Positions 48,103 through 55,979 of a stretch of DNA of 64,000 nt are shown here, piece after piece. Below the pieces are notes generated by a model. It searched no databases. It was not told the DNA's origin and saw only the letters and a list, made by a program, of their open reading frames with translations. The DNA comes from Desulfoscipio geothermicus DSM 3669. GTDB taxonomy: Bacteria; Bacillota; Desulfotomaculia; Desulfotomaculales; Desulfallaceae. Made by a program: the position numbers and the translations under genes. Where the stretch lies: NCBI RefSeq assembly GCF_900115975.1, contig NZ_FOYM01000009.1:1-64000 (forward strand), written 5' to 3'. Each line of letters begins with the position of its first letter. Position 1 is the first letter of the stretch.

Positions 48103-49461
48103 TCACTGGCCCTGCTGGCCGCCCTGTTTTTGTTGGCCTGATTCTATTTTCTTGACCTCGCCGTCAATCTCAACTTCCATGGTTTTACCGTCCTGGGTGG
48201 TTATTTTCAAAATGGTTTTGCCTTTTCCGCCTTGCTGACCCTGGCCGCCCTGCTGCCCTTGCTGACCGCCCTGCTGTGCCTGTTGCCCGCCTTGCTGTTG
48301 ACCCTGCTGCTCCTGCTGCGGTTTTTCTTCCTCTTTCCGGGCTTTTTTCAGTTCTTTCCAGCGCTGCTCCAGCAGGTAAGCGTTTTTCGCGGTCACCAAC
48401 CGCACCGGCACAATGCGGGCCGGCACACTGTAGTCCCCGTTTTCCACCCGGGCGCTGTACTGCCAGTGGCCGGTCCGGGCCAGATCACCGGCCGCTTCCA
48501 GGGCAAAGTGCCCCAGCATTTCAGGCTGCACGTCCACCTCGGCATCGTGTTCGCCGCTGACCAGCGCCCGGGACGCTTTTTCATCGGCCCCCGCGCCCGC
48601 GGTCAAAACATTTTTCTCATAACCGCCCAGTTTCAGGTACTCCACCGCCGCCATGGCCAGGGTGCTGTCGTTGGCCAATATCACATCGATGCGTTCACCC
48701 CGGCCCATAATTTCCGCCAGGTCGGCGGGAACTGCAGCAGGGTCCCAGCGGGGATGATCATAAACCCCCAAAATTTTGATATCTTTCTCCCCTTGCAGCG
48801 CGGCCAGGTTGGCGGCGGTAATTTCCCGGGCCATTTGGTCCCGCGGGTCACCCCGCAATATTACCACGTTCAGGGGGCGCTGCTTGGGCAACTGGGCCAA
48901 AACACTGTAATCCACCGCACCGGGTGCCGCCCCCTGCCCGCCCTGGCCGCCCGCCGGCGGGGGAGTCATCTTGCCGCTCTGCACCTCATCGGCCCGGCGC
49001 AGCGCCTCCAGGACGAACCGGGCCTGCAGCCGCCCGATCATATTGTGGTCGGAAGCTATGTAACCGTCCAGCGGCGTACTGACCGGCAAATTCTCCAATA
49101 CCACCACTTTAATCCCCGACCGCGCCAACTTTTCCACCAGCGCCGGCGCCGTTCCGGGGTCCACCGGCTGCAGCACCACCGCCTTCACTTTTTTCTTGGC
49201 CAGTTCATCGAGTTGTTTTTGCTGCTCTGCCGGGTCGTTACGGGCATCCAGCCAGGTCACGTTGACGTTTGCCCTTTTCTTCTGCTCATCCACTACTTTT
49301 TTTATGGTTTTATTGCCGTCCCGGTTCATATCCGCCAGGGCGAAGGCAATCTTCACCGGCGGCTCGGCGGGCTTGCGCTTCGGTTCCCTGCTGCAGCCCG
49401 CCGACAAAAGTGCAAAAATGAGGACACAGACCAATAAGAATAGCAATTTAATCCTGTTCAT
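48103..49461 (-). CDS. Periplasmic-binding-type lipoprotein with Gln/Gly-rich tail
   Basis: A 452-residue lipoprotein. The signal LLFLLVCVLIFALLSAGC ends in a lipobox Cys. Residues about 35-380 form a sugar-binding-like (Peripla_BP_4) domain: VKIAFALADMNRDGNKTIKK, VVLQPVDPGTAPALVEKLA, and DVILANDSTLAMAAVEYL. A Gly/Gln-rich insert occurs near 180, and a long low-complexity Gln/Gly segment (about 395-425) precedes a short beta-rich end (KTILKITTQDGKTMEVEID). No transporter genes adjoin it. It may be a sensor or orphan binding protein. The start is ATG at 49461 behind GGAGG. Confidence 0.85.
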   Translation of the reverse strand: MNRIKLLFLLVCVLIFALLSAGCSREPKRKPAEPPVKIAFALADMNRDGNKTIKKVVDEQKKRANVNVTWLDARNDPAEQQKQLDELAKKKVKAVVLQPVDPGTAPALVEKLARSGIKVVVLENLPVSTPLDGYIASDHNMIGRLQARFVLEALRRADEVQSGKMTPPPAGGQGGQGAAPGAVDYSVLAQLPKQRPLNVVILRGDPRDQMAREITAANLAALQGEKDIKILGVYDHPRWDPAAVPADLAEIMGRGERIDVILANDSTLAMAAVEYLKLGGYEKNVLTAGAGADEKASRALVSGEHDAEVDVQPEMLGHFALEAAGDLARTGHWQYSARVENGDYSVPARIVPVRLVTAKNAYLLEQRWKELKKARKEEEKPQQEQQGQQQGGQQAQQGGQQGQQGGQGQQGGKGKTILKITTQDGKTMEVEIDGEVKKIESGQQKQGGQQGQ

Positions 49462-49493
49462 ACACTTGCCTCCAGGGCCGTTTTCCCAAACCC

Positions 49494-49543
49494 ATGACCG
49501 ACCACTGACCACCAATCACTGACCACCGACCACCAAAATGCTA
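49494..49543. repeat. CACTGACCACC-type short repeats
   Basis: CACTGACCACCAATCACTGACCACC-like units in near-tandem just upstream of the lipoprotein gene. A similar ACCACCGACCACCAAAA run lies at 30434-30465 upstream of yvcK. Confidence 0.5.
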
Positions 49544-49721
49544 TCCTTATATATGCTGCACCCGTAAAAGAAAAATAATCACTTTTTAAAACAGGTATTT
49601 TCTGGTTGCCATTGCTTCAGCATCTCCAGCGCCATACAACAAAAATTTCCACAAAGCCCCATTAAGAGGTCCTTCTAAACCACTTAACCACCGCATAGGT
49701 ATTTTTTGGGAGGTGCTTTCA

Positions 49722-50045
49722 ATGTATAAAAAATACCTGGACCGCTTTTTACTATGGCTCACCCCGTTAAAAAAAGAACCCCCCGGGCTGCCGGAGGCCG
49801 TCAATGAAGCCAAAAGGGCCTGGAAGCAGGCCCTGCACGATTTGAACTTTGTGGACAGCAGTTTAATAGATTATGCCGTGCATCATATTAACGCTACGGA
49901 ACGGCGCTACATGGCGCTGATTGACCAGGCGAAAAGAGAGGGGGTAACGGCCTGGCCCGGCCATTTTGAAGACAATGACAACCCTGTCGCCGGAGAGACC
50001 AAACCCGGCGAGTCTTCTCACCACAAGCAGGTAGCAAATTTTTAA
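49722..50045 (+). CDS. YaaL-like DUF2508 protein
   Basis: A 107-residue soluble helical protein. LPEAVNEAKRAWKQALHDLNFVDSSLIDYAVHHINATERRYMAL matches the DUF2508 (YaaL) pattern of two charged helices found in Firmicutes. Its function is unknown. The start is ATG at 49722 behind GGGAGGTG. It is a plus-strand gene among minus-strand neighbours, divergent from the lipoprotein. Confidence 0.75.
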   Translation: MYKKYLDRFLLWLTPLKKEPPGLPEAVNEAKRAWKQALHDLNFVDSSLIDYAVHHINATERRYMALIDQAKREGVTAWPGHFEDNDNPVAGETKPGESSHHKQVANF

Positions 50046-50067
50046 AATAAATGGTATTAACCTGAAA

Positions 50068-50120
50068 GCGGTTTTCCTGCGGGATCGGTTTGTTCCCCGC
50101 TGCGCTTGCGAATCTACGCG
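50068..50120. repeat. Half of a long-inverted-repeat element
   Basis: GGTTTGTTCCCCGCTGCGC resembles one arm of the LIR-A elements, without the partner arm. It may be a truncated relic. Confidence 0.4.
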
Positions 50121-50121
50121 C

Positions 50122-50697
50122 CTATACCAAACCCAGTTCCTCCATCTTGGCCCGGATGGATTGCAAATCCGCCCAGGCCTCGGCCTTGCGGGAAGGGTCC
50201 CGCAACAGAGCGGCGGGGTGATAGGTGGCGGTGATCCAGAATCCCTTGCGTTCGGTCCACTGCCCCCGCAGCCTGGTAATGCGCGCCTCGGGGTGGATGA
50301 TGTGCCGCACCGCCGTGGCCCCCAGGCAGACAATGATACCGGGCCGCACTATGTCCACCTGCGCCCTCAAGAAGGGCAGGCACCTTTCCCCCTCTTCAAC
50401 GGTGGGCGTGCGGTTGCCGGGCGGGCGGCACTTGACGATGTTGCAGATCATGGCGTTTTTTTGCCGGTCCAGGCCGATGGCATCCAGCATCCGGTCCAGC
50501 AATTGCCCGGCCGGGCCCACAAACGGGCGGCCCTGCAGGTCTTCCTGCTCCCCCGGCCCCTCACCCACGAACATCACCCGCGACTCCAGCACGCCCTCCC
50601 CGAACACCACATTGGTGCGCCGGGCCGCCAGCGGGCAGGCCCGGCACCGCAGGCACACCTGTTTAACCTCGTTCCACCTGGTCAGTTTATCGTTCAT
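50122..50697 (-). CDS. Family-4 uracil-DNA glycosylase (Fe-S)
   Basis: A 191-residue type-4 UDG. N-terminal CLRCRAC gives two Fe-S ligands, and CNIVKC...C the others. The active motif is MFVGEGPGEQEDLQGRPFVGPAG, and TATYHPAALLRD contains the HPA motif. It removes uracil from DNA. The start is ATG at 50697, 7 bases after GGTG. It lies 11 bases downstream of the SIR2-like gene on the same strand, so it probably belongs to the HAM1-SIR2 operon, an association with deaminated bases worth noting. Confidence 0.92.
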   Translation of the reverse strand: MNDKLTRWNEVKQVCLRCRACPLAARRTNVVFGEGVLESRVMFVGEGPGEQEDLQGRPFVGPAGQLLDRMLDAIGLDRQKNAMICNIVKCRPPGNRTPTVEEGERCLPFLRAQVDIVRPGIIVCLGATAVRHIIHPEARITRLRGQWTERKGFWITATYHPAALLRDPSRKAEAWADLQSIRAKMEELGLV

Positions 50698-50708
50698 TGG
50701 CAAACACC

Positions 50709-51518
50709 TTACTTTTGCAGCACCCGGTCCCGCAGGTCCTGCATAAACTCGGTGAAGTCGGCGGAAAAATTATCCGAATCCAGGCAAATGAATTTCATAC
50801 CCTTTTTGCCGTAGATCGTTTCAAAAACGTAGTTGGGTTTCATGGTCACCATGTATGCCTTGCAGTTGGCCTGCATCACCCGGAACAATTTGCTCCACAT
50901 GTAGCGGATATTGAGATCCCGAAAGCTGTAACCCAAAAACAGCACGGTCTTGCCCAGCAAGTCCGCGCGCAGCTTTATGTCCAAGGGCCCCTCCATATCC
51001 AGCCGGTTATGGTAATCGGTTTCACTGATCACCAGGGTTTCATCAAGGTCCAGGGTGCCGTGGAACTTGACGATCTGGGTCCCGTTGTCCGGCGCGTTCA
51101 GGATATCATCCAGGGTGGCAATCACACAATACGGCACGCCGTGATACCGGAAGGCCATCTCAATCATTTCATCAAAGTTCGTGGTATATATTTTGGGAAA
51201 GCTCATGTCAATCAGACATTTATGTACCTTGGAAGCGCCGATGTCCACTTCAATGGAACGCAGGTTGCGGTCAATGATCTTGCTGATGCGGTTTTTGCTC
51301 CCGCCATGGCATATGATGTGATACTCGGCAATCTGCAGAAAATCCCCGTGCAGGGCCAATATATCGGGATCAATGTCCAGGTCCTCGGCCACTTTGGCCA
51401 TCAACACTTCCCACTCCGGCAGTCCCAGATTGCGGGACATGCCGGCGCCCACAAAGGGAATGATTTTCTTTTCCCGGATGTCCTGGGCCAGCTCATCCAT
51501 CAATTTGTCGTAATTCAT
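50709..51518 (-). CDS. SIR2-like NADase effector (KomC-like)
   Basis: A 269-residue protein of the SIR2_2 type. NAD-binding GAGMS is in IIPFVGAGMSRNLGLPEW; the Asn and Asp of YTTNFDEM, the His of IVKFHGTLD, and VLFLGYSFRDLNIRYMW follow in the expected order. Such stand-alone SIR2 proteins deplete NAD in anti-phage systems (Thoeris, DSR, Kongming). Its start (ATG 51518, after GGTGAG) overlaps the stop codon of the upstream HAM1-like gene, so the two are coupled. No membrane segment is present. I judge it the effector of a two-protein defence module. Confidence 0.85.
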   Translation of the reverse strand: MNYDKLMDELAQDIREKKIIPFVGAGMSRNLGLPEWEVLMAKVAEDLDIDPDILALHGDFLQIAEYHIICHGGSKNRISKIIDRNLRSIEVDIGASKVHKCLIDMSFPKIYTTNFDEMIEMAFRYHGVPYCVIATLDDILNAPDNGTQIVKFHGTLDLDETLVISETDYHNRLDMEGPLDIKLRADLLGKTVLFLGYSFRDLNIRYMWSKLFRVMQANCKAYMVTMKPNYVFETIYGKKGMKFICLDSDNFSADFTEFMQDLRDRVLQK

Positions 51519-52078
51519 CACGGTCTCACCGCCTTGCGAGCCAGTAATTCCTTAAAACGCTGCGCCGCCCGGCTGCGGGCCGAAATCCGGTTCTTTTCTT
51601 CCAACGGTATGGTAGCCAGGGGCTTATCATAACCTTCGGGGATAAACAGGCATTCCCAGGTATCAGCGGGTCCGGCCGGCTCGGTGGCGATGGTGCCCTG
51701 CATCTCGGCCTCGAATATATGGATGCGCCGGCTGCAGCAGTAACCGATGATGGTCCGCACCACGGCCCGCCGGTTGGTTTCACACTGCATCAGCCTCAGA
51801 AAACCGGACACTCCCAGTTGGCCCCATATTTCCCGGCTCAGCCCCCCCGGCAAGTCGTTCCAGGCTTCGATACTGATCCCGGTATGGTCCACGAAAAGGT
51901 GGGCCCGCTTTTCGGCAAAGGCCATGAGCACCTTGCCGCGCACTATTTCCCGCTGGTCATCCCCCTGGGGCTCACGGACATTGAGTTCCACGGGAATAAA
52001 TGCATAGGGGGCCAGCAGTTGTTCATATTCAATAATCTTTTGCCGGTTCCTGGTGACAAAACGCATCGGTTTAAGCAT
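51518..52078 (-). CDS. HAM1/ITPase-like nucleotide-binding protein (KomB-like)
   Basis: A 186-residue member of the HAM1/RdgB noncanonical purine NTP pyrophosphatase fold. FVTRNRQKIIEYEQLL replaces the usual TGNxxK start. FVDHTGISIEAWNDLPGG aligns with the ADDSGL...GAPG motif, with His65 at the place of the catalytic Asp; EKNRISARSRAAQRFKEL is the usual C-terminal end (family: SHR). It probably binds ITP/dITP-like nucleotides but may hydrolyse them poorly. It is coupled to the SIR2-like gene. In Kongming the HAM1 protein senses dITP and activates the SIR2 protein (family knowledge as I recall it). Confidence 0.8.
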   Translation of the reverse strand: MLKPMRFVTRNRQKIIEYEQLLAPYAFIPVELNVREPQGDDQREIVRGKVLMAFAEKRAHLFVDHTGISIEAWNDLPGGLSREIWGQLGVSGFLRLMQCETNRRAVVRTIIGYCCSRRIHIFEAEMQGTIATEPAGPADTWECLFIPEGYDKPLATIPLEEKNRISARSRAAQRFKELLARKAVRP

Positions 52079-52109
52079 GGTTTTTGATTCTCTCCCGTTG
52101 GCCTGATTT

Positions 52110-52137
52110 GGTGCCGGGTGTTGAAATGTTGCGATTC
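52110..52137. repeat. GGTGCCGGGTGTTGAAA repeat copy
   Basis: GGTGCCGGGTGTTGAAATG followed by TTGCGATTC. It lies just upstream of the HAM1-like gene. Confidence 0.6.
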
Positions 52138-52275
52138 TACACTGAGGTTGCTTAGTTCAGTTATTTTACAGGCTACTTTTAAATCTTCTGCCCGTGATGC
52201 AAAAATCCTCCACTCAAAAACCGAAAACCCGCCGCGGTTGAATTGCCGCCGGCGGGTCAGGTCCGTTCAGTCCGT

Positions 52276-52467
52276 TTATTCTTGCTTTTCCAGGATAATC
52301 CGATGGTCCACCAGGGCCAGCTCGGCAATCCTGGCCTTGATAATCTTGCGGCGACCGAAAATATCTTCCAGCACCAGCCCGTCCTCCCCGGGGGTCACCT
52401 TATCCACCATTTCCATAAACATTTCCTCTTTACCTTCCTGACGCAGGTAAGCATTGGCTTCGCACAT
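52276..52467 (-). CDS. cooT: CooT-like nickel-binding protein
   Basis: A 63-residue protein beginning MCEANAYLRQ, with the Cys2 that binds nickel in CooT, and continuing with the small beta-barrel DGLVLEDIFGRRKIIKARIAELALVDHRIILE. CooT supplies Ni to CO dehydrogenase in Rhodospirillum; many Clostridia carry homologues (family knowledge). The start is ATG behind GGAGGTG. It is about 26 kb from cooS, so it must act in trans if that is its partner. An imperfect hairpin around GACCACC/GGTGGTC lies upstream at 52508-52558. Confidence 0.85.
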   Translation of the reverse strand: MCEANAYLRQEGKEEMFMEMVDKVTPGEDGLVLEDIFGRRKIIKARIAELALVDHRIILEKQE

Positions 52468-52507
52468 AAATATTCACCTCCAGTAAAAATACCCGTAAAA
52501 AGCCATA

Positions 52508-52585
52508 AGACCACCTCGGTCACACGCATATACGCGGCGCTTCGACCTCCGTGGTCATTTAACGTTCGCCCCAGGGCCTCCCTGG
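52508..52585. repeat. Hairpins between the PDZ gene and cooT
   Basis: GACCACCTCGGTC (52510) and GACCTCCGTGGTC (52544) form an imperfect inverted repeat, followed by GGCCTCCCTGGCC. Together with AT-poor spacing they could serve as a terminator-like or regulatory structure, but no T-run is seen. Confidence 0.4.
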
Positions 52586-52650
52586 CCCGCTTTGGTTAAA
52601 TTATATCCCCCGGCGGGGAAAGGTGTCAACGTATAATTTGTGGCACCGAT

Positions 52651-53895
52651 TTATTTTTGCAAACGCCGCCAAAAGTCGCCCCACCAGCGACCCAGGGGCC
52701 CGGCGGTGCTCATTTCCATAACGCCCGCCTCTTCGTGACCCTCGGGCACCGGCATGATGCCCAGCGGCTGCCCCTCGTCGTCGTAAGCAAGCAACTCGCG
52801 CCGGGAACGCCGTCCCCGCCGGCTCCAAAAATCCACCTGCAGGGGCGGCGTAATCGCATACAACATGGCCGCCAGGTCGGCCCGGCTGCGCACCGGCACA
52901 CCGTTTATCGCCAGCACCAGGTCACCCGAGCGCATCCCCGCATTCCAGGCGGGGGACTCGGGAACCACGTCCAGTACCGCCAATCCCTCCGGGTGGGGCA
53001 CGTAAACGGGCGGGTCCCGCAACTCCAGCCGCCGCCCGATGTTAATCACCGCTTCGTGGCCCAGGGGTGAAAACAGAGCCGCCGCCACCGCCAGCAGCGT
53101 GGAGCGGTCGGAGAGCACCGCCAGCACCAGCAACGCGGCGCTGTACAGGGCCAGGTAGCCGGCGGAAATCCGGCTTTTCCGGCGCGGATCCCGGGCAATG
53201 GCCATGTCCCCGTATCCCAGCGCGGCCACTACGGGGATAAGGGTGTAGATAATATTTTCCGCATTCGCCGCCTCGGGCCGGATCAGCGGCCACCATTCGG
53301 GCATATCAATGCTGCCCGGGGGAACCTCCATGCCCGCCACAAATGCCAGGGCGGCTATGGGAATGGGCCAGAACTTCTGCAAAGTAAACCCGCCCACCAC
53401 CCGGCCGGCCCGGTCCCGGAAAAAAGCGGGAATCGCTCCGAGGTGACCGCTGAAAAAAATCAGCACGCTTTCCACCATGTGCAGCACGGCCACCAGGGCC
53501 AGCACCTGGGGAACATTCACCTGTGGAAAGCCGAATAAAATCTTGGCAAGCGCCAGAATGCCCCCGGCGTAGGCAAAGCAGATAAACCGCGCGTTGATGA
53601 GCATGAGCAATATGGCCAGGGGCCAAATGTACATGAGCCCCGAACCCGTGAGCGTCACCCCGATAAAGACCATGATGATGCTGCCCAACAAGCCGCCCAG
53701 CAACCCCAGGATGATGGCGGTGCCTATTTCATTCCAGTTGGACTTCAGCGGCACGCCGTAAAACTCTTCCCGCAGGGATTGCATGCGGCGGTACTGCATG
53801 CCCACCAGGACCACCACCAGCCAGAAGATGGGCTCCCGCAGCATAATCTCGATGTTCATCAAAATAATGGGGAAAATATCACCAAAGGGGAACAA
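52651..53895 (-). CDS. PDZ-domain membrane protein, MinJ-like
   Basis: A 414-residue membrane protein with about seven or eight helices (for example IFWLVVVLVGMQY, AIILGLLGGLLGSIIMVFIGV, LYSAALLVLAVL) and one C-terminal PDZ domain (GLAVLDVVPESPAWNAGMRSGDLVLAINGVPV). The C-terminus is acidic/aromatic. In Bacillus the genes ftsEX-ctpB-minJ-uvrBA are neighbours, and here the order is similar; MinJ bridges DivIVA and MinD at division sites. The start is TTG 53895, 8 bases after GAGG. The MinJ identity is from topology and synteny, not from close similarity. Confidence 0.72.
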   Translation of the reverse strand: MFPFGDIFPIILMNIEIMLREPIFWLVVVLVGMQYRRMQSLREEFYGVPLKSNWNEIGTAIILGLLGGLLGSIIMVFIGVTLTGSGLMYIWPLAILLMLINARFICFAYAGGILALAKILFGFPQVNVPQVLALVAVLHMVESVLIFFSGHLGAIPAFFRDRAGRVVGGFTLQKFWPIPIAALAFVAGMEVPPGSIDMPEWWPLIRPEAANAENIIYTLIPVVAALGYGDMAIARDPRRKSRISAGYLALYSAALLVLAVLSDRSTLLAVAAALFSPLGHEAVINIGRRLELRDPPVYVPHPEGLAVLDVVPESPAWNAGMRSGDLVLAINGVPVRSRADLAAMLYAITPPLQVDFWSRRGRRSRRELLAYDDEGQPLGIMPVPEGHEEAGVMEMSTAGPLGRWWGDFWRRLQK

Positions 53896-54020
53896 CTGCA
53901 TCACCTCAACTCGGGTGCAACATTACTCTCATAGTGCAGTTTTCGCATAAAGCGGTCTGTCAAGCCGGTTCTCCCTAAAAAAACTCGTTATTGACCGCTG
54001 TGACTGCCCTGAAAATATTG

Positions 54021-54297
54021 TGGTTGAGGGCCGGTGGTCCCCGCTGCGTTCAGAACTTCAGCGCCGACAGCACCAACGGCTTGCACCGGTCAAAACCGGA
54101 CCGCCCTCAATTCGCCATCCTAGCTCAGTTCGGGCTCTCGCGGGCATCACGCCCGCTCGTCCGGTTTTGACCGGCGCTTCGCCGGGTGCTATTACCGGCG
54201 CTTTCGTACATCACTTGCGGGGAGCCACCGCCCCCCCGGCAGACTTTTTCATCCTTCTGCCGGTGCCGCAATAGCGGCATGAAAGTCTGTCGGAATA
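54021..54297. repeat. Long-inverted-repeat element LIR-B1
   Basis: Bounded by CCGGTGGTCCCCGC (54031-54044) and GCGGGGAGCCACCG (54217-54230), then a hairpin AGACTTTTTCAT/ATGAAAGTCT. A near-identical direct copy at 55705-55969 lies on the other side of the ctp gene. Confidence 0.75.
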
Positions 54298-54305
54298 AGT
54301 CCCGC

Positions 54306-55463
54306 CTACAGCTTCTGTTTCACCAGCTCGACGGCTTTATCCAGTTGCTCGTCGCCGGGCAGATCTTTTTGGTCTTCCACCACCACGTCGGGCCGGATGC
54401 CCTTCTTGTGGATGTCATGTTTGTTCGGGGTTAAATACCGGGCGGTGGTCAGTTTCACGCCGGCTCCGTTATCCAGAGGGAACAAAGTCTGCACAATGCC
54501 CTTGCCGAAAGTGCGGGTTCCCACCAGCACTCCGGCCCCGGTGTCCTTGATGGCACCGGCCAGAATTTCCGCCGCGCTGGCGCTGTTCCCGTTGACCAGC
54601 ACAGCCAGGGGCAGGTTCAGATAATTTTCATCGGCTTCCCACATGTCTTCCTGCCCAAAACGGTTTTGTATATACACTATCGGGCCCTTGGGAATAAAAG
54701 CGTCCGCCACCCGGGTGGCAGAAATCACCTCGCCGCCGGGGTTGTTGCGCAAATCCAGAACAATTCCCTTTATGCCCCGCTTGCGCAAATCAGCCAGCAC
54801 TTCCAATACTTCATCACCGGTCTTTTCAGAAAACTGGTCTATGGAAATATAGCCAATGCGGGTATCGGGCAACAGCTTGCCCTCCACTGTGGGCACGCTG
54901 ATTTCATCTCTGACGATTTCCACCTCCAGGGGTTTTTCCAGACCTTCGCGGGCGAGGCTCAGCTTCACTTTCGTACCCACCGGCCCGCGCATGAGCCCGA
55001 TGGCGGTTTCCAGGTCTATCCCCCGGACGTCCTTATCGTCAATACCCACGATGAAGTCCCCGGCTTGCACCCCCTTCCCGGCGGCCGGTGTTCCCTTGTA
55101 AACCCGTACCACGGTAAGCAGCCCGTCTTTACTGACTCCAACCAGAACGCCCAGGCCGCCGAAGGAAGCCCCTCGAATTTGTTCCAAAAACTGGCTGTAA
55201 GTTTGGGCATCCAGGTACACGGAATAGGGGTCATGCAGCGATTCCACCATCCCCCGGATAGCCCCGTCCACCAGAGATGTGGTCTGTACCGGCTCTATAT
55301 ACTGGGTTCGGATCAGGGATACCACCTTGATCAGATTGCCGATATGTTTGTAATTGCTGCCCAGGATACCCCCGACCAGCACGAAGAAAATAAAAAAAAT
55401 GAGCGCCAATACCGCCAGCCAGCGGGAAATACCGCTGTTTCTACGTCTGTTATATCCGTACAT
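54306..55463 (-). CDS. C-terminal processing protease (S41, CtpA/CtpB)
   Basis: A 385-residue serine protease. One N-terminal membrane anchor (LAVLALIFFIFFVLVGGILG) is followed by a PDZ domain (GLGVLVGVSKDGLLTVVRVYKGTPAAGKGVQAGDFIVGI) and the S41 domain. Catalytic Ser is in VNGNSASAAEILAGAIKD, and Lys in GTRTFGKGIVQTLFPL. It cleaves secreted substrates; in Bacillus CtpB acts in sporulation signalling. The M23 hydrolase and ftsX/ftsE lie upstream. Direct copies of LIR-B flank the gene on both sides. Confidence 0.95.
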   Translation of the reverse strand: MYGYNRRRNSGISRWLAVLALIFFIFFVLVGGILGSNYKHIGNLIKVVSLIRTQYIEPVQTTSLVDGAIRGMVESLHDPYSVYLDAQTYSQFLEQIRGASFGGLGVLVGVSKDGLLTVVRVYKGTPAAGKGVQAGDFIVGIDDKDVRGIDLETAIGLMRGPVGTKVKLSLAREGLEKPLEVEIVRDEISVPTVEGKLLPDTRIGYISIDQFSEKTGDEVLEVLADLRKRGIKGIVLDLRNNPGGEVISATRVADAFIPKGPIVYIQNRFGQEDMWEADENYLNLPLAVLVNGNSASAAEILAGAIKDTGAGVLVGTRTFGKGIVQTLFPLDNGAGVKLTTARYLTPNKHDIHKKGIRPDVVVEDQKDLPGDEQLDKAVELVKQKL

Positions 55464-55979
55464 GTCTAGCCACCTGCCATTATCAGGTTAAAAATTCATA
55501 CCATATTATACTACATCATGGCAAGTTGAATTACAACAAGTATTGGTAAAACACTAATCCAAAAAAGGGGCGGCAAAAAAGGGGACTGGCTCCATTTTCG
55601 CATTTTGAAAATGGTGCCTGTCCCCTTTTTTGCTCCATTTTCGCATTTTGAAAATGGTGCCTGTCCCCCTTTTTTGCCTTCCTGAAAAATAGTATCTTCC
55701 TTTTAGGGCCGGTGGTCCCCGCTGCATTCAGAACTTCCGCGCCGACAGCACCAACGGCTTGCGCCGGTCAAAACCGGAACGCCCTTAATTCGCCATCCTA
55801 GCTCAATTCGGGCTCTCGCGGGCATCACGCCCGCTCGTCCGGTTTTGACCGGCGCTTCGCCGGGTGCTGTTACCGTCGCTTTCGTACATCACTTGCGGGG
55901 AGCCACCGGCCCCCCAGCAGACTTTTTCATCCTTCTACCGATGCCGCATTAGCTGCATGAAAGTCTGTCCCATTTTTCG
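55464..55979. repeat. Intergenic space with REP1 pair and LIR-B2
   Basis: REP1 arms lie at 55562-55676: AAAAGGGGACTGGCTCC followed by two ATTTTCGCATTTTGAAAAT copies and GGTGCCTGTCCCC. LIR-B2 is at 55705-55969, a direct copy of LIR-B1. No gene is seen in these 516 bases. Confidence 0.75.
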
